Assembly (NCBI RefSeq): GCF_015159595.1
Contig: NZ_CP063304.1
Location: 2,356,001-2,420,000, forward strand
Length of the DNA: 64,000 bases
Direction: 5' to 3'
Origin: Blautia liquoris
Lineage (GTDB): Bacteria > Bacillota > Clostridia > Lachnospirales > Lachnospiraceae
Shown here: piece after piece, positions 26,063-36,315 of the stretch
Layout of the letters: each line of letters begins with the position of its first letter
Numbering within the stretch: position 1 is the stretch's first letter
Notes under the pieces: model-generated
Databases searched by the model: none
Seen by the model: only the letters and a program-made list of their open reading frames with translations
What the model was told of the DNA's origin: nothing
Program-made: the position numbers and the translations under genes

Positions 26063-28789
26063 ATGAAGAAAAAATTATTTTATCGCACAGAAGTAAAAAA
26101 GACAGCCGAGGAGACAGCATGCCGTGCTAAAACCACGGAAAGACTGAAATCCACAGCGACTGCTGAAGTTGATGCATTATACAATTATCTGGAAACCACA
26201 CCTGACGGTTTAGGCGAACAAGCCGTGGAAAAATCCAGAGAACAATATGGCGGCAATCAAATCACACGAGGAAAGAAGAATTCCCTTGCCATGGGAATCA
26301 TCCAGGCATTTATCAATCCCTTTACCGCTGTTTTGTTTATACTTGCCGCAATATCACTTTTTACCGATGTTATTATGGCAGACACAGGCGAAAAGAATCC
26401 CATGACAGTGGTTATCATCGTATCCATGGTACTGATTTCCGGTATTCTGCGCTTTGTACAGGAAGCCAGGAGCGGAAATGCCGCGGATAATCTTTTGAAG
26501 ATGATTAAGACTACCACCAATGTGGAGCGTCAGGGAATTGGAAGGGCTGAAATCCCGCTGGAAGATGTAGTAGTCGGTGATCTCATACATCTGTCAGCAG
26601 GAGACATGATTCCTGCTGACTTACGAATCATTGCCGCCAGAGACTTATTCATAAGCCAGTCTGCCCTTACCGGAGAAAGTGCATCTGTAGAAAAAACATC
26701 CGGTGCATATAACGGGGATTGCGATGCCGTTACAGAGATTCCAAACCTGGCATTCATGGGTACCAATGTAATCAGCGGCACCGCCTCCGGTTTGGTTGTC
26801 GCCGCCGGGGATGACACGATTTTTGGTGATATGGCAAAAAACATTGATGTTCAGCCTGTGAAAACCAGTTTTGAAAAGGGGGTTAACTCCGTTTCCTGGC
26901 TTCTGATCCGGTTTATGCTTGTGATGGTAACTGTGGTACTGTTCATCAATGGTTTTACCAACGGAGACTGGATGGAAGCTATATTATTTTCTATATCTGT
27001 AGCTGTCGGACTGACTCCTGAGATGCTTCCGATGATTGTTACCACCTGCCTGGCAAAAGGTGCGGTCAGCATGTCCAGAGAAAAAACAATCGTAAAGAAT
27101 TTAAATTCTATCCAGAATCTTGGATCTATTGATATTCTCTGCACGGATAAGACTGGTACGCTGACACAGGATAAGGTGGTTCTGGAATACCATATGGATA
27201 TCCACGGAAACGAAGATGCAAGGGTACTTCGCCACGCCTTTTTAAACAGCTACTATCAGACTGGTCTGAAGAACCTTATGGATGTGGCAATTATAGAACG
27301 TACGCATGAAGAAGAAAACACAGAGCAGAGCCTTTCGGGACTCTCTGACCAATATCAGAAGGTGGATGAGATCCCATTTGATTTTGAGCGGCGCCGCATG
27401 AGCGTAGTTGTCTCCGATTCTACCGGCAAAACCCAGATGATTACAAAAGGTGCAGTCGAAGAGATGCTTTCCATCTCAAATTATGCAGAATACGACGGGC
27501 AGGTTATTCCACTGACACAATCCATCCGGGAGTATATTCTGCGCAAAGTCAATGATCTGAATGAGGATGGAATGCGCGTCATAGCTGTTGCACAGAAAAC
27601 GAATCCTTCTCCGGTTGGAGCCTTTTCCGTTACAGACGAGTCCAATATGGTTCTCATCGGCTACCTGGCCTTTCTGGATCCGCCGAAGGAATCCACAGCC
27701 CAGGCTGTAAAGGCACTGCATCAGCATGGAGTCGAGGTCAAGATTCTCACAGGGGACAATGATAAAGTAACCCGTTCCGTCTGCCGTCAGGTGGGAATTC
27801 CCGTCGGTCATATGCTTCTTGGTTCTGATCTGGATAAGATGAGCGATATCGAACTGGGTGAAGCAGCCGAAAAAACCAGCGTCTTTGCAAAGTTGTCTCC
27901 TCAACAGAAGGCACGTGTCATCACAGTACTGCGCGATCAGGGGCATAGTGTGGGATATATGGGAGATGGCATCAATGATGCCGCCGGAATGAAGGCCTCA
28001 GATGTGGGTATATCTGTGGATACTGCCGTAGATATCGCAAAAGAATCTGCGGATGTAATCCTGCTCGAAAAAGACTTAACAGTTCTTGATAAAGGTATTA
28101 TTGAAGGACGTAAGACCTATGCGAATATGATAAAATACATTAAGATGACGGCAAGCTCTAATTTCGGAAATGTTTTTTCAGTGGTTATAGCGAGCGCATT
28201 CCTTCCCTTCATTCCTATGCTGCCTATTCATCTGATTTTGCTTAATCTGATTTATGATTTAAGCTGTACAGCGATTCCATGGGACAATGTGGACGGCGAG
28301 TTTCTTGCGGTACCAAGAAAATGGGATGCCTCCTCTATAGGAAAATTCATGCTGTGGATTGGGCCGACCAGTTCTGTGTTTGATATCACGACTTACCTGC
28401 TTTTGTACTTTATCATCTGCCCGGCCATGTGCGGCGGACAGTTATATCATCAAATTACCGACCCCGGCATGAAGGCCTATTATATCGCACTCTTCCATTC
28501 CGGATGGTTCGTCGAATCGATGTGGAGCCAGACACTTGTCATTCACATGATTCGTACACCTAAGCTGCCATTTATCCAAAGTCACGCTTCCCTTTCGGTC
28601 ACCCTGCTGACCTTTTCAGGAATAGCTGCTTTGACTGTGATACCATTTACACCCTTTGGAGCGTCTATCGGACTTGCAGAACTTCCTCCGGTATACTTTG
28701 CCTGGCTGGGACTCACCATACTCCTCTATATGCTATTGGCTACGGCTGCTAAAAACATGTTTGTTCGAAGATATGGTGAATTGTTGTAA
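26063..28789 (+). CDS. mgtA: Magnesium-translocating P-type ATPase
   Basis: A 908-residue P3B-type ATPase importing Mg2+. The phosphorylated Asp is residue 362 in DKTGTLT; the actuator loop is [10 protein letters not shown]; the hinge motif is GDGINDAAG. About ten membrane segments are present, four of them before residue 360. The N-terminus is the soluble extension typical of MgtA/MgtB. GGAGG lies before the ATG. The M-box riboswitch and terminator upstream support induction under low Mg2+. A hairpin terminator follows within a few bases of the stop. Confidence 0.95.
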   Translation: MKKKLFYRTEVKKTAEETACRAKTTERLKSTATAEVDALYNYLETTPDGLGEQAVEKSREQYGGNQITRGKKNSLAMGIIQAFINPFTAVLFILAAISLFTDVIMADTGEKNPMTVVIIVSMVLISGILRFVQEARSGNAADNLLKMIKTTTNVERQGIGRAEIPLEDVVVGDLIHLSAGDMIPADLRIIAARDLFISQSALTGESASVEKTSGAYNGDCDAVTEIPNLAFMGTNVISGTASGLVVAAGDDTIFGDMAKNIDVQPVKTSFEKGVNSVSWLLIRFMLVMVTVVLFINGFTNGDWMEAILFSISVAVGLTPEMLPMIVTTCLAKGAVSMSREKTIVKNLNSIQNLGSIDILCTDKTGTLTQDKVVLEYHMDIHGNEDARVLRHAFLNSYYQTGLKNLMDVAIIERTHEEENTEQSLSGLSDQYQKVDEIPFDFERRRMSVVVSDSTGKTQMITKGAVEEMLSISNYAEYDGQVIPLTQSIREYILRKVNDLNEDGMRVIAVAQKTNPSPVGAFSVTDESNMVLIGYLAFLDPPKESTAQAVKALHQHGVEVKILTGDNDKVTRSVCRQVGIPVGHMLLGSDLDKMSDIELGEAAEKTSVFAKLSPQQKARVITVLRDQGHSVGYMGDGINDAAGMKASDVGISVDTAVDIAKESADVILLEKDLTVLDKGIIEGRKTYANMIKYIKMTASSNFGNVFSVVIASAFLPFIPMLPIHLILLNLIYDLSCTAIPWDNVDGEFLAVPRKWDASSIGKFMLWIGPTSSVFDITTYLLLYFIICPAMCGGQLYHQITDPGMKAYYIALFHSGWFVESMWSQTLVIHMIRTPKLPFIQSHASLSVTLLTFSGIAALTVIPFTPFGASIGLAELPPVYFAWLGLTILLYMLLATAAKNMFVRRYGELL

Positions 28790-28834
28790 AAATAACCGGA
28801 TGATTTCTCTTTTGAAAACCATCCGGTTATTTTT
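28789..28834 (+). terminator. Terminator after mgtA
   Basis: AAATAACCGGATG pairs with CATCCGGTTATTT around a short loop, with T residues after and A residues before. It can act from both sides. Confidence 0.9.
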
Positions 28835-28847
28835 ATATTATGAGGTT

Positions 28848-29027
28848 GGGGTCAAAAGTAATTTGACCCCTTATGATACACGGATTACTCCGCACTTTGT
28901 GCTCACGTAATCCTACAAATATTCGAAATACACCCTAATCGGGTTGCTTTCTCATGTTTGTGCGGGTCCCAAAGTCATGCTTTTTCATGCAAGCATGAAA
29001 CGCAGGACCTTTTGACCCTGGTATCAT
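28848..29027 (-). repeat. Dispersed structured element, copy A
   Basis: A non-coding 155-nt unit (28873-29027, sense on the minus strand) begins ATGATACCAGGGTC and ends GTGTATCAT. In order it holds P1 GGGTC/GACCC, P2 TTTCATGC/GCATGAAA inside P1, P3 ACCC/GGGT, and P4 (28882-28913) with outer arms GGATTAC/GTAATCC and inner arms GCAC/GTGC. A 23-nt palindromic module (28848-28870, GGGGTCAAA/TTTGACCCC) is attached at its end. It starts a few bases after the stop of the transaldolase-like gene. Copies B and C differ in stems by compensating bases. Confidence 0.8.
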
Positions 29028-29031
29028 ATTA

Positions 29032-29685
29032 TTATTCTCCAAACACTGCTCGATAATCGTCCTTGAACTTTTCAATCCCGGCATCGGTCAGCGGATGTCT
29101 GGTCATCTGCTCAATTACTTTGTAGGGAACTGTGGCAATATCGGCCCCTGCCAGTGCACAGTCCGTAACATGAATGGGATTGCGAATACTGGCTGCGATA
29201 ATCTTGGTTTCCAGTCCTGCTTCTTTGAATATTTTACTGATCTCTTTTATGAGACCAACACCTCTGACACTAATGTCATCCAGGCGTCCCAAAAATGGGG
29301 ATACGAAGGCAGCACCTGCTCTTGCAGCGAGAAGGGCTTGATTTGCTGAAAAGATCAGGGTTACATTCACCTTGATGCCTTTTGAACTTAACACATTACA
29401 TGCCTTTAATCCCTCTGCTGTCATCGGGATCTTAACAACCATGTTTGGATGAATTGCGGCAATCTCACATCCTTCTTCAATCATCCCTTTAGCATCTGTA
29501 ATTGTAGCCTTTACTTCACCGCTGATTGGACCATCGACAATTGATGTAATCTGCCGGATCACCTCATTGAAATCTCTTCCCTCTTTCGCAATCAGAGACG
29601 GATTCGTGGTAACCCCGCAGATTACCCCCATATCATTTGCTTTTTTGATATCTTCTATGTTTGCTGTATCAACAAAAAATTTCAT
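29032..29685 (-). CDS. Transaldolase / fructose-6-phosphate aldolase-like enzyme
   Basis: A 217-residue class I aldolase of the short FSA/TalC subfamily. It begins [14 protein letters not shown], contains [15 protein letters not shown] and the Schiff-base Lys in MVVKIPMT (near residue 86), then [19 protein letters not shown] and [10 protein letters not shown]. It may act as a transaldolase or cleave a ketose phosphate. Start set at MKFFVD, since the family begins here. Last gene of an operon with a sugar ABC transporter and split transketolase, so it probably works on the sugar phosphates produced there. Confidence 0.9.
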   Translation of the reverse strand: MKFFVDTANIEDIKKANDMGVICGVTTNPSLIAKEGRDFNEVIRQITSIVDGPISGEVKATITDAKGMIEEGCEIAAIHPNMVVKIPMTAEGLKACNVLSSKGIKVNVTLIFSANQALLAARAGAAFVSPFLGRLDDISVRGVGLIKEISKIFKEAGLETKIIAASIRNPIHVTDCALAGADIATVPYKVIEQMTRHPLTDAGIEKFKDDYRAVFGE

Positions 29686-29728
29686 CTGTTTTATCTGCCT
29701 CTCTATGTTCCAAATATGTATGACGGAC

Positions 29729-30124
29729 TTATACCAGCGTTTTAATCTTATCAAGCTGTTCCGAATTTAAATCAACAAGTTCTGTATTATCCATGGATGT
29801 ATTGGAATCCTCGATCAGAATCATTTTTGTATCTTTACTCGTTATAGTATTATGCCATAGAGTTGATGGAATATTGTAAACCTTATTCTTTTCCATCTTA
29901 ACTGTTTTTAATTCAAGCTCACCATCTTTTTCATTTGCATAAATCAAGGTACAGGATCCGGCAATTAACACAAATAATTCGTCAGTCTTATTATGACGTT
30001 CCAAATTATTAATTCCTGTAATATCATTGGCAGGCTTCCAATTCTTAATTCCAACTGTCCATTTTTCATTTTCGAAGACCCTCTGCATGCCTTCACCGTC
30101 GAACGAATAATTTAAAATCTCCAT
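29729..30124 (-). CDS. Cupin-domain protein
   Basis: A 131-residue single-domain cupin. Motif 1 is in [19 protein letters not shown] and motif 2 in [13 protein letters not shown]; His and Glu residues there are candidate metal ligands. Small cupins of this type include sugar isomerases and binding proteins, but I cannot assign a reaction. It lies between transketolase and transaldolase-like genes, so a sugar isomerase role for the imported substrate is a reasonable guess. A GGGAG site precedes the ATG. Confidence 0.75.
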   Translation of the reverse strand: MEILNYSFDGEGMQRVFENEKWTVGIKNWKPANDITGINNLERHNKTDELFVLIAGSCTLIYANEKDGELELKTVKMEKNKVYNIPSTLWHNTITSKDTKMILIEDSNTSMDNTELVDLNSEQLDKIKTLV

Positions 30125-30144
30125 AATACATATCTCCCTTTTTT

Positions 30145-31068
30145 CTACATTGTTGCTTTGCAGCTTGCTGCAATATTCTCAGCAGTAAGTCCATATTCTT
30201 CGAACAACTCATCTGGTTTTCCAGATTTTCCAAACTTGTCTTGAATTCCAATCCTTGCAAATTTTGCGCCTGCATGTCCTGCCAGCACCTCCGACACTGC
30301 AGATCCAAGTCCGCCAATCACCGAATGCTCTTCTGCTGTGATAATCCCCTTACACTTATCGTTCATTGAAAGAATTGTTTCAATATCAATTGGTTTAATG
30401 GTGTGCATATTTACAACTGCCGCAGAAATCCCGTCAGTTTCCAGCATCTTTGCAGCTTTCAAAGCAATGGGTACCATTAATCCCATAGCAATGATACATA
30501 CATCATTTCCATCTTTTAGAATGTTTGCTTTACCGGGAATGAACGGTGTCTCTGGTGTTGTAATATCCTCACAGACTGGTCTGGCTACACGAATATAAAC
30601 CGGACCATTCATTTTGGCTGCTGCAAAAACAGCTTTTTCAACTTCAAGTGGATCGCAAGGTACAAAAACCGTCATATTTGGCATTTCCCTCATAAGTGCG
30701 ACATCTTCAATTGACTGATGGCTCCCGCCATCTTCCCCAACCGAAAGCCCGGAATGAGAAAAAGCAAATTTTACATTTGCATTTGCATATGCGATAGAGT
30801 TACGAATTTCTTCATAAGCTCTTCCAGCCCCAAAAAGAGCGAACGTGCTTGCAAATGGAATAAATCCTGTATGTGCGAATCCCGATGCCGCACACATTAA
30901 GTCCCCTTCCGCAATCCCCATGTTAAAGAAGCGGTCTGGGAATGCTTCTGCAAATGTTGCAGACATCGTTGCATGTGCCAGATCTGCATCCAATGCTACA
31001 ACCTTATCATTTTTTTGTCCTAATTTTACTAACGCTTCTCCATAAGCAACTCTCAAGGATTTTCCCAT
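30145..31068 (-). CDS. Transketolase, C-terminal subunit
   Basis: A 307-residue subunit with the pyrimidine-binding and C-terminal domains: VVALDADLAHATMSATFAE, FFNMGIAEGDLMCAASGFA (with the Glu that activates thiamine diphosphate), HSGLSVGEDGGSHQ. It needs the N-terminal subunit encoded two bases upstream. The pair moves two-carbon units between sugar phosphates. Split transketolases are common in Clostridia and Archaea. In catabolic operons they also act on unusual ketose phosphates (for example apulose phosphate or sulfofructose); nothing here decides which. Confidence 0.92.
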   Translation of the reverse strand: MGKSLRVAYGEALVKLGQKNDKVVALDADLAHATMSATFAEAFPDRFFNMGIAEGDLMCAASGFAHTGFIPFASTFALFGAGRAYEEIRNSIAYANANVKFAFSHSGLSVGEDGGSHQSIEDVALMREMPNMTVFVPCDPLEVEKAVFAAAKMNGPVYIRVARPVCEDITTPETPFIPGKANILKDGNDVCIIAMGLMVPIALKAAKMLETDGISAAVVNMHTIKPIDIETILSMNDKCKGIITAEEHSVIGGLGSAVSEVLAGHAGAKFARIGIQDKFGKSGKPDELFEEYGLTAENIAASCKATM

Positions 31069-31070
31069 CT

Positions 31071-31868
31071 TTATGCCCCCAATTCTTTCATTGCTGTCTT
31101 AAACTGTTCTTCATTCATTGGTTTTCCATGCCATCCAACCTGGTTTTCCATAAAGGAAACGCCCTTGCCTTTGATTGTATGACAGCATATAAATTTAGGC
31201 TTTCCAGAGTTTGGCTCCTCTATTGCATCTTCGATTGCCTGGATGTCATGCCCGTCCGCTTCAAAGCAAGCAAAACCAAAAGCTTCAAATTTCTCAGTGA
31301 TATTTCCAAGTCCCATAACCTGATTATTACTTCCGTCAATTTGAAGGCCATTATAATCTAAGAGAACGCAAAGATTATCAAGCTTATAATGAGCTGCAGC
31401 CATTGCCGCTTCCCATACAAGTCCTTCCTGGCATTCACCGTCACCAATTACTGTGTATATCTTATAATCCGCTTTTGCATGCTTTGCTGCCATTGCAAGT
31501 CCCACTGCCTGCGAGATTCCCTGACCAAGAGATCCTGTGTTCACCTCAATCCCCGGAGTTTTTTTGCAATCCGGATGCCCTTGAAGATGACTATCTGCCT
31601 GACGAAGTCCTGCCAGATCTTCTTTCGGGAAATATCCCAAATCTGCCAAAATTGCATACTGTGTGGGGCACGCATGTCCCTTGCTAAGTACAAACCGATC
31701 CCGATCCGCTTTCTTTGGATTTTTGGAATCAATATTCATAATGTCATAGTAAAGAGCCATAAGCATTTCTACACATGACAGGGATCCACCCGGATGACCC
31801 GATTGACATGCAAACAACATTTTTAATATTTCCTGACGAATCTCTTTTGCTTTTTTTTCGTAATCCAT
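31071..31868 (-). CDS. Transketolase, N-terminal subunit
   Basis: A 265-residue thiamine-diphosphate-binding subunit. Motifs are QSGHPGGSLSCVEM, GHACPTQYA, GSLGQGISQAVGLAMA and the ThDP/Mg2+ motif GDGECQEGLVWEAAMAA with Asn in LCVLLDYNGLQID. Together with the C-terminal subunit two bases downstream it forms an active transketolase. It follows the ABC permease genes by 15 bases in the same operon. Confidence 0.93.
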   Translation of the reverse strand: MDYEKKAKEIRQEILKMLFACQSGHPGGSLSCVEMLMALYYDIMNIDSKNPKKADRDRFVLSKGHACPTQYAILADLGYFPKEDLAGLRQADSHLQGHPDCKKTPGIEVNTGSLGQGISQAVGLAMAAKHAKADYKIYTVIGDGECQEGLVWEAAMAAAHYKLDNLCVLLDYNGLQIDGSNNQVMGLGNITEKFEAFGFACFEADGHDIQAIEDAIEEPNSGKPKFICCHTIKGKGVSFMENQVGWHGKPMNEEQFKTAMKELGA

Positions 31869-31883
31869 CTTTTCCTCCTCGAA

Positions 31884-32717
31884 TCACCCCTTAACTGCTC
31901 CCGCAGTTAGGCCCTCAACTAGTCTCTTCTGTGCAAAGAAAAACATAATACATACTGGAATAATTGTAATAATACCGCCGGCAGTCAGCATTCCCCAGTC
32001 AACCCCCAGTTGTCCAATCAAACTCTTAAGCGCAACCGGAATTGTTCTTGACGCTTTATTCGTAAACATAACTGCAAACGTATACTCATTCCATGAAGTC
32101 ATAAAAATATATACACCCGTTGCAACAAGGCATGGACTTAAAATGGGCAGAATGATTTTGAAAAACGCTTTTCTTCTGTTGCATCCGTCTATCAAAGCTG
32201 CCTCTTCCAGCGACAATGGTAAATCATTAAAGAATCCATTTAACAGCCATACAGAAAACGGAAGCGTGAAGGTCGTATATGCCAGAACAAGAGATGCCGG
32301 TTTATAAAGCAGACCCATGTTTCTCATAATCGTGTATAGCGGAATCAAAAGCAATACTGTTGGAAACATATTATTGCTTAAAAACAAGGCCATCATTGCT
32401 TTACGCCCAGGAAATCTATATCTTGAAAAAGCATAGGATGCCAGTGTTGAGGCAGTCAGTGATACCATCGTTGTTAATATCGCTACAACGAAGCTGTTTT
32501 TCATTGCACCCAGAAAATCCACTGTTGTCGTAAATAGTTTTTTATATGATTCCCATTGAACGTGTTTTGGCCAGTAGGTTATTGCTCCATATAATTCTGA
32601 GTCTGGCTTGATAGACGTAATAAATGTCCAATAAAACGGGAACAGAATGAATACCAAAATCACTGCAAGCGGAAGATACAATGTAAAAAATCTCTTCAAT
32701 AATGATTCTCTTTTCAT
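31884..32717 (-). CDS. Carbohydrate ABC transporter permease (MalG type)
   Basis: A 277-residue inner-membrane permease with about six membrane segments and the EAA loop in LEEAALIDGCNRRKAF, which docks the ATPase. It ends in GLTAGAVKG, typical of CUT1 permeases. The upstream permease stops one base before this gene. No ATPase gene is in the operon; a shared MsmX/UgpC-type ATPase elsewhere is expected. Confidence 0.92.
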   Translation of the reverse strand: MKRESLLKRFFTLYLPLAVILVFILFPFYWTFITSIKPDSELYGAITYWPKHVQWESYKKLFTTTVDFLGAMKNSFVVAILTTMVSLTASTLASYAFSRYRFPGRKAMMALFLSNNMFPTVLLLIPLYTIMRNMGLLYKPASLVLAYTTFTLPFSVWLLNGFFNDLPLSLEEAALIDGCNRRKAFFKIILPILSPCLVATGVYIFMTSWNEYTFAVMFTNKASRTIPVALKSLIGQLGVDWGMLTAGGIITIIPVCIMFFFAQKRLVEGLTAGAVKG

Positions 32718-32718
32718 A

Positions 32719-33594
32719 TCAGCTGTCTTCCTCTCTAAATGTAAATATCAGATATGGTATTGCTACCAGACAAAGAACCAGTGTCAGAAGAATTGCCATA
32801 GCCGAAGAGTATCCCAAATCCAGAGCCTGCGCCTTATTAAACACATAAACGCTTAGTGTCTGTGATGAATATGCCGGTCCTCCTTCTGTCATATTAAAGA
32901 TGACATCAACAGAGTTTGCAACCCATATAACTCGAAGAAGAGTTGTTACAAAAAGTGTGTTTTTTATACTGGGTATTGTTATTTTAAATAGTTTTTGGAA
33001 ACCTGTTGCACCATCCACATCTGCCGCTTCATAAAGTTCCTCAGGAATTCCCTGAAGTCCCGCCAGAATCATCAGCGCAAAGAATGGAATCCCCTGCCAT
33101 ATAATTGTAATTATAACCGCCGGAAAGGCTGTATTTGTCTGAGATAAGAACGGTATATTTTTATCCAGCAGATGTATCTTTCCTAATAAATCGTTAATCA
33201 CACCATAATTGCCGTCATACATCCATCTCCACATAAGTCCGATTAATACACCCGGGGTCACCCATGGAATCAGACTGACTGCACGTACGGCCCCACGTCC
33301 TTTAAACTTCTTTTTCAAAAGCAAAGCCAGAACAAAACCAAATACAAACTGAAATCCAACACCAAATACCACCCAGAGAATTGTCTTCCAAAGCGCCTTC
33401 CAAAACAGTTTGTCTTTAAATACTGTAATATAATTCTCAAGACCACAGAATGCAATTTCCTTTGGTCTTCGCAAATCATAACTTTGAAAACTCATTCCGA
33501 TTGCATTGATAACCGGAACAAAAACTACACACAAAATAATGATCAAAGCAGGTGCCACCAGTAAATATGGATAGATACTTTTCTTTTTAACCAT
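32719..33594 (-). CDS. Carbohydrate ABC transporter permease (MalF/UgpA type)
   Basis: A 291-residue permease with six membrane segments. The EAA loop reads LYEAADVDGATGFQKLFKIT. It pairs with the MalG-type permease downstream and the binding lipoprotein upstream (22-base gap). Substrate range is not readable from sequence; the linked transketolase and aldolase suggest a monosaccharide that enters pentose-type metabolism. Confidence 0.92.
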   Translation of the reverse strand: MVKKKSIYPYLLVAPALIIILCVVFVPVINAIGMSFQSYDLRRPKEIAFCGLENYITVFKDKLFWKALWKTILWVVFGVGFQFVFGFVLALLLKKKFKGRGAVRAVSLIPWVTPGVLIGLMWRWMYDGNYGVINDLLGKIHLLDKNIPFLSQTNTAFPAVIITIIWQGIPFFALMILAGLQGIPEELYEAADVDGATGFQKLFKITIPSIKNTLFVTTLLRVIWVANSVDVIFNMTEGGPAYSSQTLSVYVFNKAQALDLGYSSAMAILLTLVLCLVAIPYLIFTFREEDS

Positions 33595-33616
33595 TTCGAT
33601 CTATTCCTTTCACTTA

Positions 33617-34903
33617 TTACTTATTTAAAGCTGCGTCCAACTGTTTCATGCATTCTTCTGCTGTAATTTCGCCTGTCAATGCCTGTGAAATAATGGCCGG
33701 CCAGTTTGAAATCCACTCCGTGGTTGTATCCTTGACTGGTACGGTACCGGCAAAATCAATACCTTCCATGGAAACTTTCATAAATTTGTCATTTTGAAAG
33801 TAATCATCTTTTTGTACCTTCTGGTCAACCGGAACCTGTCCAGTTCCTTCACACCACATCTTCTGCCCTTCATTTGCTGCAAGATATTTCATCCATTCAA
33901 ATGCAGCTTCCTTATTTTCACAAGACTCGAACATAACGGTCTCCGTGTCTCCCATGGATGTCCATTGTCCTTTTCCTTTCGGAACCATGAAGGCATCAAC
34001 ATCGTCACCCAGTGCTTCTATCAGTCCTTTCGATGAGCCGACATGATGTACAAACATAGCTGTAAGTCCAGACTGGAAATTCGCAAGTGTCTCTTGAAAT
34101 CCATCACTGGTTGCAGACTTTGGTACATATCCGCCCTGATAAAGATCGATAAAATCCTGCATCCCTTTCACAGACTCTTTGGATGTCAGATCATCAAAAC
34201 TGCCTCCCTGACCATAGATAAAGTCTCCCCATGGTTCCTGACCACCGGCTCCGCCTCGCATACCGAATCCGTAGATATCCGTCTTTCCATCACCATCCGT
34301 ATCCATCGTACATTTTTTTATGTCTTCAATAAATTCATCATAGGTTTCAGGTGTCTGTGTAATTCCGGCCTCCTTAAATACAGATGGTCTGTAGTATATA
34401 TACAAAATTTGGGTGTTCCATGGCATCAGATAAAGAGAATCATCAGATCCGCCGGCATTTTTCATTACCTGATAAATATTATCAGCGATATCGTCTTTTT
34501 CATCCCATTTATCTACAAAAGGTGTAAGATCTGCAAACAGATCATTATTGACAAACATAGGGGCTGCAGAGAGTTTAAACGTAGCTACATCCGGTGCTCC
34601 TCCACCCATAGCTGCATTAAACAATGTATTCGAATATCCTCCGCCATCCCATGGCGTTTCTTCACCTTCAACGGTAATGTCATACTCATTTTCATCGTTA
34701 AACTTTTTAATGATATCCTGCATTAAAGACGAATAATCCGTGTTATCAGCCCAATATTGAAATTTAATTGTACATGGTTCGATGTTATCTGATGATTCTG
34801 ATCCTTTACCAGAACTGCCTTTATTTTCGGGATTTGAACCACATCCCGTCATTCCAGCAACCATAGTAGCTGCCAATACAACCGACAATAACTTTTTCTT
34901 CAT
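33617..34903 (-). CDS. Sugar ABC transporter binding lipoprotein (family 1 solute-binding protein)
   Basis: A 428-residue extracellular binding protein. The signal peptide MKKKLLSVVLAATMVAG ends in lipobox MTGCGSN. The mature fold is of the UgpB/MalE type (SBP_bac_1), with VDKW and aromatic-rich segments (PWNTQILYIYYRPSVFKEAG). It is first gene of an operon with two permeases, transketolase subunits, cupin and transaldolase-like protein. A GAGGAG site precedes the ATG. Confidence 0.92.
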   Translation of the reverse strand: MKKKLLSVVLAATMVAGMTGCGSNPENKGSSGKGSESSDNIEPCTIKFQYWADNTDYSSLMQDIIKKFNDENEYDITVEGEETPWDGGGYSNTLFNAAMGGGAPDVATFKLSAAPMFVNNDLFADLTPFVDKWDEKDDIADNIYQVMKNAGGSDDSLYLMPWNTQILYIYYRPSVFKEAGITQTPETYDEFIEDIKKCTMDTDGDGKTDIYGFGMRGGAGGQEPWGDFIYGQGGSFDDLTSKESVKGMQDFIDLYQGGYVPKSATSDGFQETLANFQSGLTAMFVHHVGSSKGLIEALGDDVDAFMVPKGKGQWTSMGDTETVMFESCENKEAAFEWMKYLAANEGQKMWCEGTGQVPVDQKVQKDDYFQNDKFMKVSMEGIDFAGTVPVKDTTTEWISNWPAIISQALTGEITAEECMKQLDAALNK

Positions 34904-35204
34904 GTCTACTCCTCGCTTTCTCCTGAACCATAATTATCCCTTAGCTGCCATATAAAAAGCTCTAATCAATAAAAAAACGCGCAAAAGAACAAGGGGGTCT
35001 GTTAAAACCTGAAACCCTTAAACGGGTGTGCTTTTAAGCCAGGCCACCTTTATACCTGAAGAAATGATTGCAGTCACTTGTCCAGGCCACGTTGTTCTAT
35101 CATGATTATCATGATATCTCCTAATATGAAAATTTCCAATATGAGAGCCTACGGAATGCTGACAATATTTTCAGTTGTCGTATGTGACATTCTGATTGCT
35201 GCAA
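34904..35204. promoter_or_regulatory. Upstream region of the binding-protein/transketolase operon
   Basis: About 300 bases without a gene. It should hold the operon promoter. The clearest structure is a 19-base perfect inverted repeat at 35098-35116 (TATCATGAT, T, ATCATGATA), which looks like an operator and partly resembles a Fur-type box. No regulator gene is adjacent. Confidence 0.4.
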
Positions 35205-35248
35205 ATAAAAAACAGGTGAGAGACTCATTGATATGAATCTTTCACCCG
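35205..35248 (-). terminator. Terminator after the URO-D pair
   Basis: On the minus strand GGTGAAAGA pairs with TCTCTCACC around a 14-base loop, followed by TGTTTTTT. It closes the ABC/URO-D operon that ends at 35275. Confidence 0.75.
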
Positions 35249-35274
35249 TTCAAACTCACTGCTGCATCGTTTGC

Positions 35275-36315
35275 CTACTTACCCGCCAAACGGCATGCAT
35301 TTAAAAAATATCTAATTTGCTGATCTGATACATTTCGGTCAATTCCAACACAAGAGACTGAGATTTGTCCTCCGTTTTCCTGACCATTCCTGACAAGTTC
35401 CTGAACTTCCTCCATAATCTCTGATTCTGATGCACGCATCAGTCTGACGGGACTATACCTTGCATTCAAAAATACTCCCGGAAGTTTTTTCCGCACCGCT
35501 TTCATATCTGAAAAAGCCCCAACTTCTGCAAACTCCAGACCTTTGAGTTTTGAATATCCATCCACCACATGTTCCATAGATTTTCCGCAGTGGTGAACAC
35601 CAAAATGAACAAATTCATCGGCTAACATCTGATCATACTTTAACAAAAACTTTTCATACAAATCGTTCGATATCATTTCGACAGAACAGTTGGATGTCAG
35701 ATAAACCTGAGGGCAGGTCTGCCGGACAACGGCAGTCACACCTCCTGAGACATCATCGGACAGAACTTTAAATCGTCTTCCCACCTCAATCGAAAGTCTC
35801 GTGATCTTATCGAGCAATTCCTCTACCTCTTCGGGTGAAGTATAGTAAGATACCATCAGTTCCTGCCCCATCAGATCCATGGCAATATTCTGGATTCCCA
35901 TAAGGTTTACATACGTCTCCACATGGCCATAGTTCTCCATAAGATATTCAATCTGTTTCTGAGTTCGTTTCCACACTTCGCTGTGATCGAGGTCCGGCAA
36001 TGCAAGATCTCCTATGGTATCCTCATCCAGATTCATACACTCCACCTGAGGAGAATTGTCCGCCTGGTATCGTATTTTACATCCCATGATTTCTGAATGG
36101 AGATATCCCGCTGCAAGAAAGTCCGTCCCGAGAAGTGGTCGTTTCCCAGGGTCTTTTTCTCCAATTCCAAATTCTCCGAAATGCTCGTAAAGAGTTTTTC
36201 TCATCTTCCTGTCGCATTCCATACGGTATTCGGGATCATCAAAAAAATCCTGTGTAAAATCAATTCCTCCATTGTCATGCCACCAACTTGGATGAAAAGT
36301 AATATCATATTTCAT
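35275..36315 (-). CDS. URO-D-family methyltransferase-like protein linked to sugar ABC transporter (copy 3)
   Basis: A 346-residue URO-D superfamily member. It has an HxC motif in FGVHHCGKSMEH and a late Cys (ISVSCVGID) that could complete the Zn site seen in MtaA-type methyltransferases. The N-terminal part (YDITFHPSWWHDNGGID) differs from copies 1 and 2. It overlaps the preceding homologue by 4 bases (ATGA), so the two are translated together. It is the last gene of an operon with a LacI regulator and a complete sugar-type ABC importer. Methyl transfer is inferred from the motif; the substrate is unknown. Confidence 0.8.
   Translation of the reverse strand: MKYDITFHPSWWHDNGGIDFTQDFFDDPEYRMECDRKMRKTLYEHFGEFGIGEKDPGKRPLLGTDFLAAGYLHSEIMGCKIRYQADNSPQVECMNLDEDTIGDLALPDLDHSEVWKRTQKQIEYLMENYGHVETYVNLMGIQNIAMDLMGQELMVSYYTSPEEVEELLDKITRLSIEVGRRFKVLSDDVSGGVTAVVRQTCPQVYLTSNCSVEMISNDLYEKFLLKYDQMLADEFVHFGVHHCGKSMEHVVDGYSKLKGLEFAEVGAFSDMKAVRKKLPGVFLNARYSPVRLMRASESEIMEEVQELVRNGQENGGQISVSCVGIDRNVSDQQIRYFLNACRLAGK

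Noticed and set aside
34043-34726. A 227-codon antisense frame within a binding-protein gene
   Set aside because: Shadow of the real gene, with unlikely composition and no start signal.
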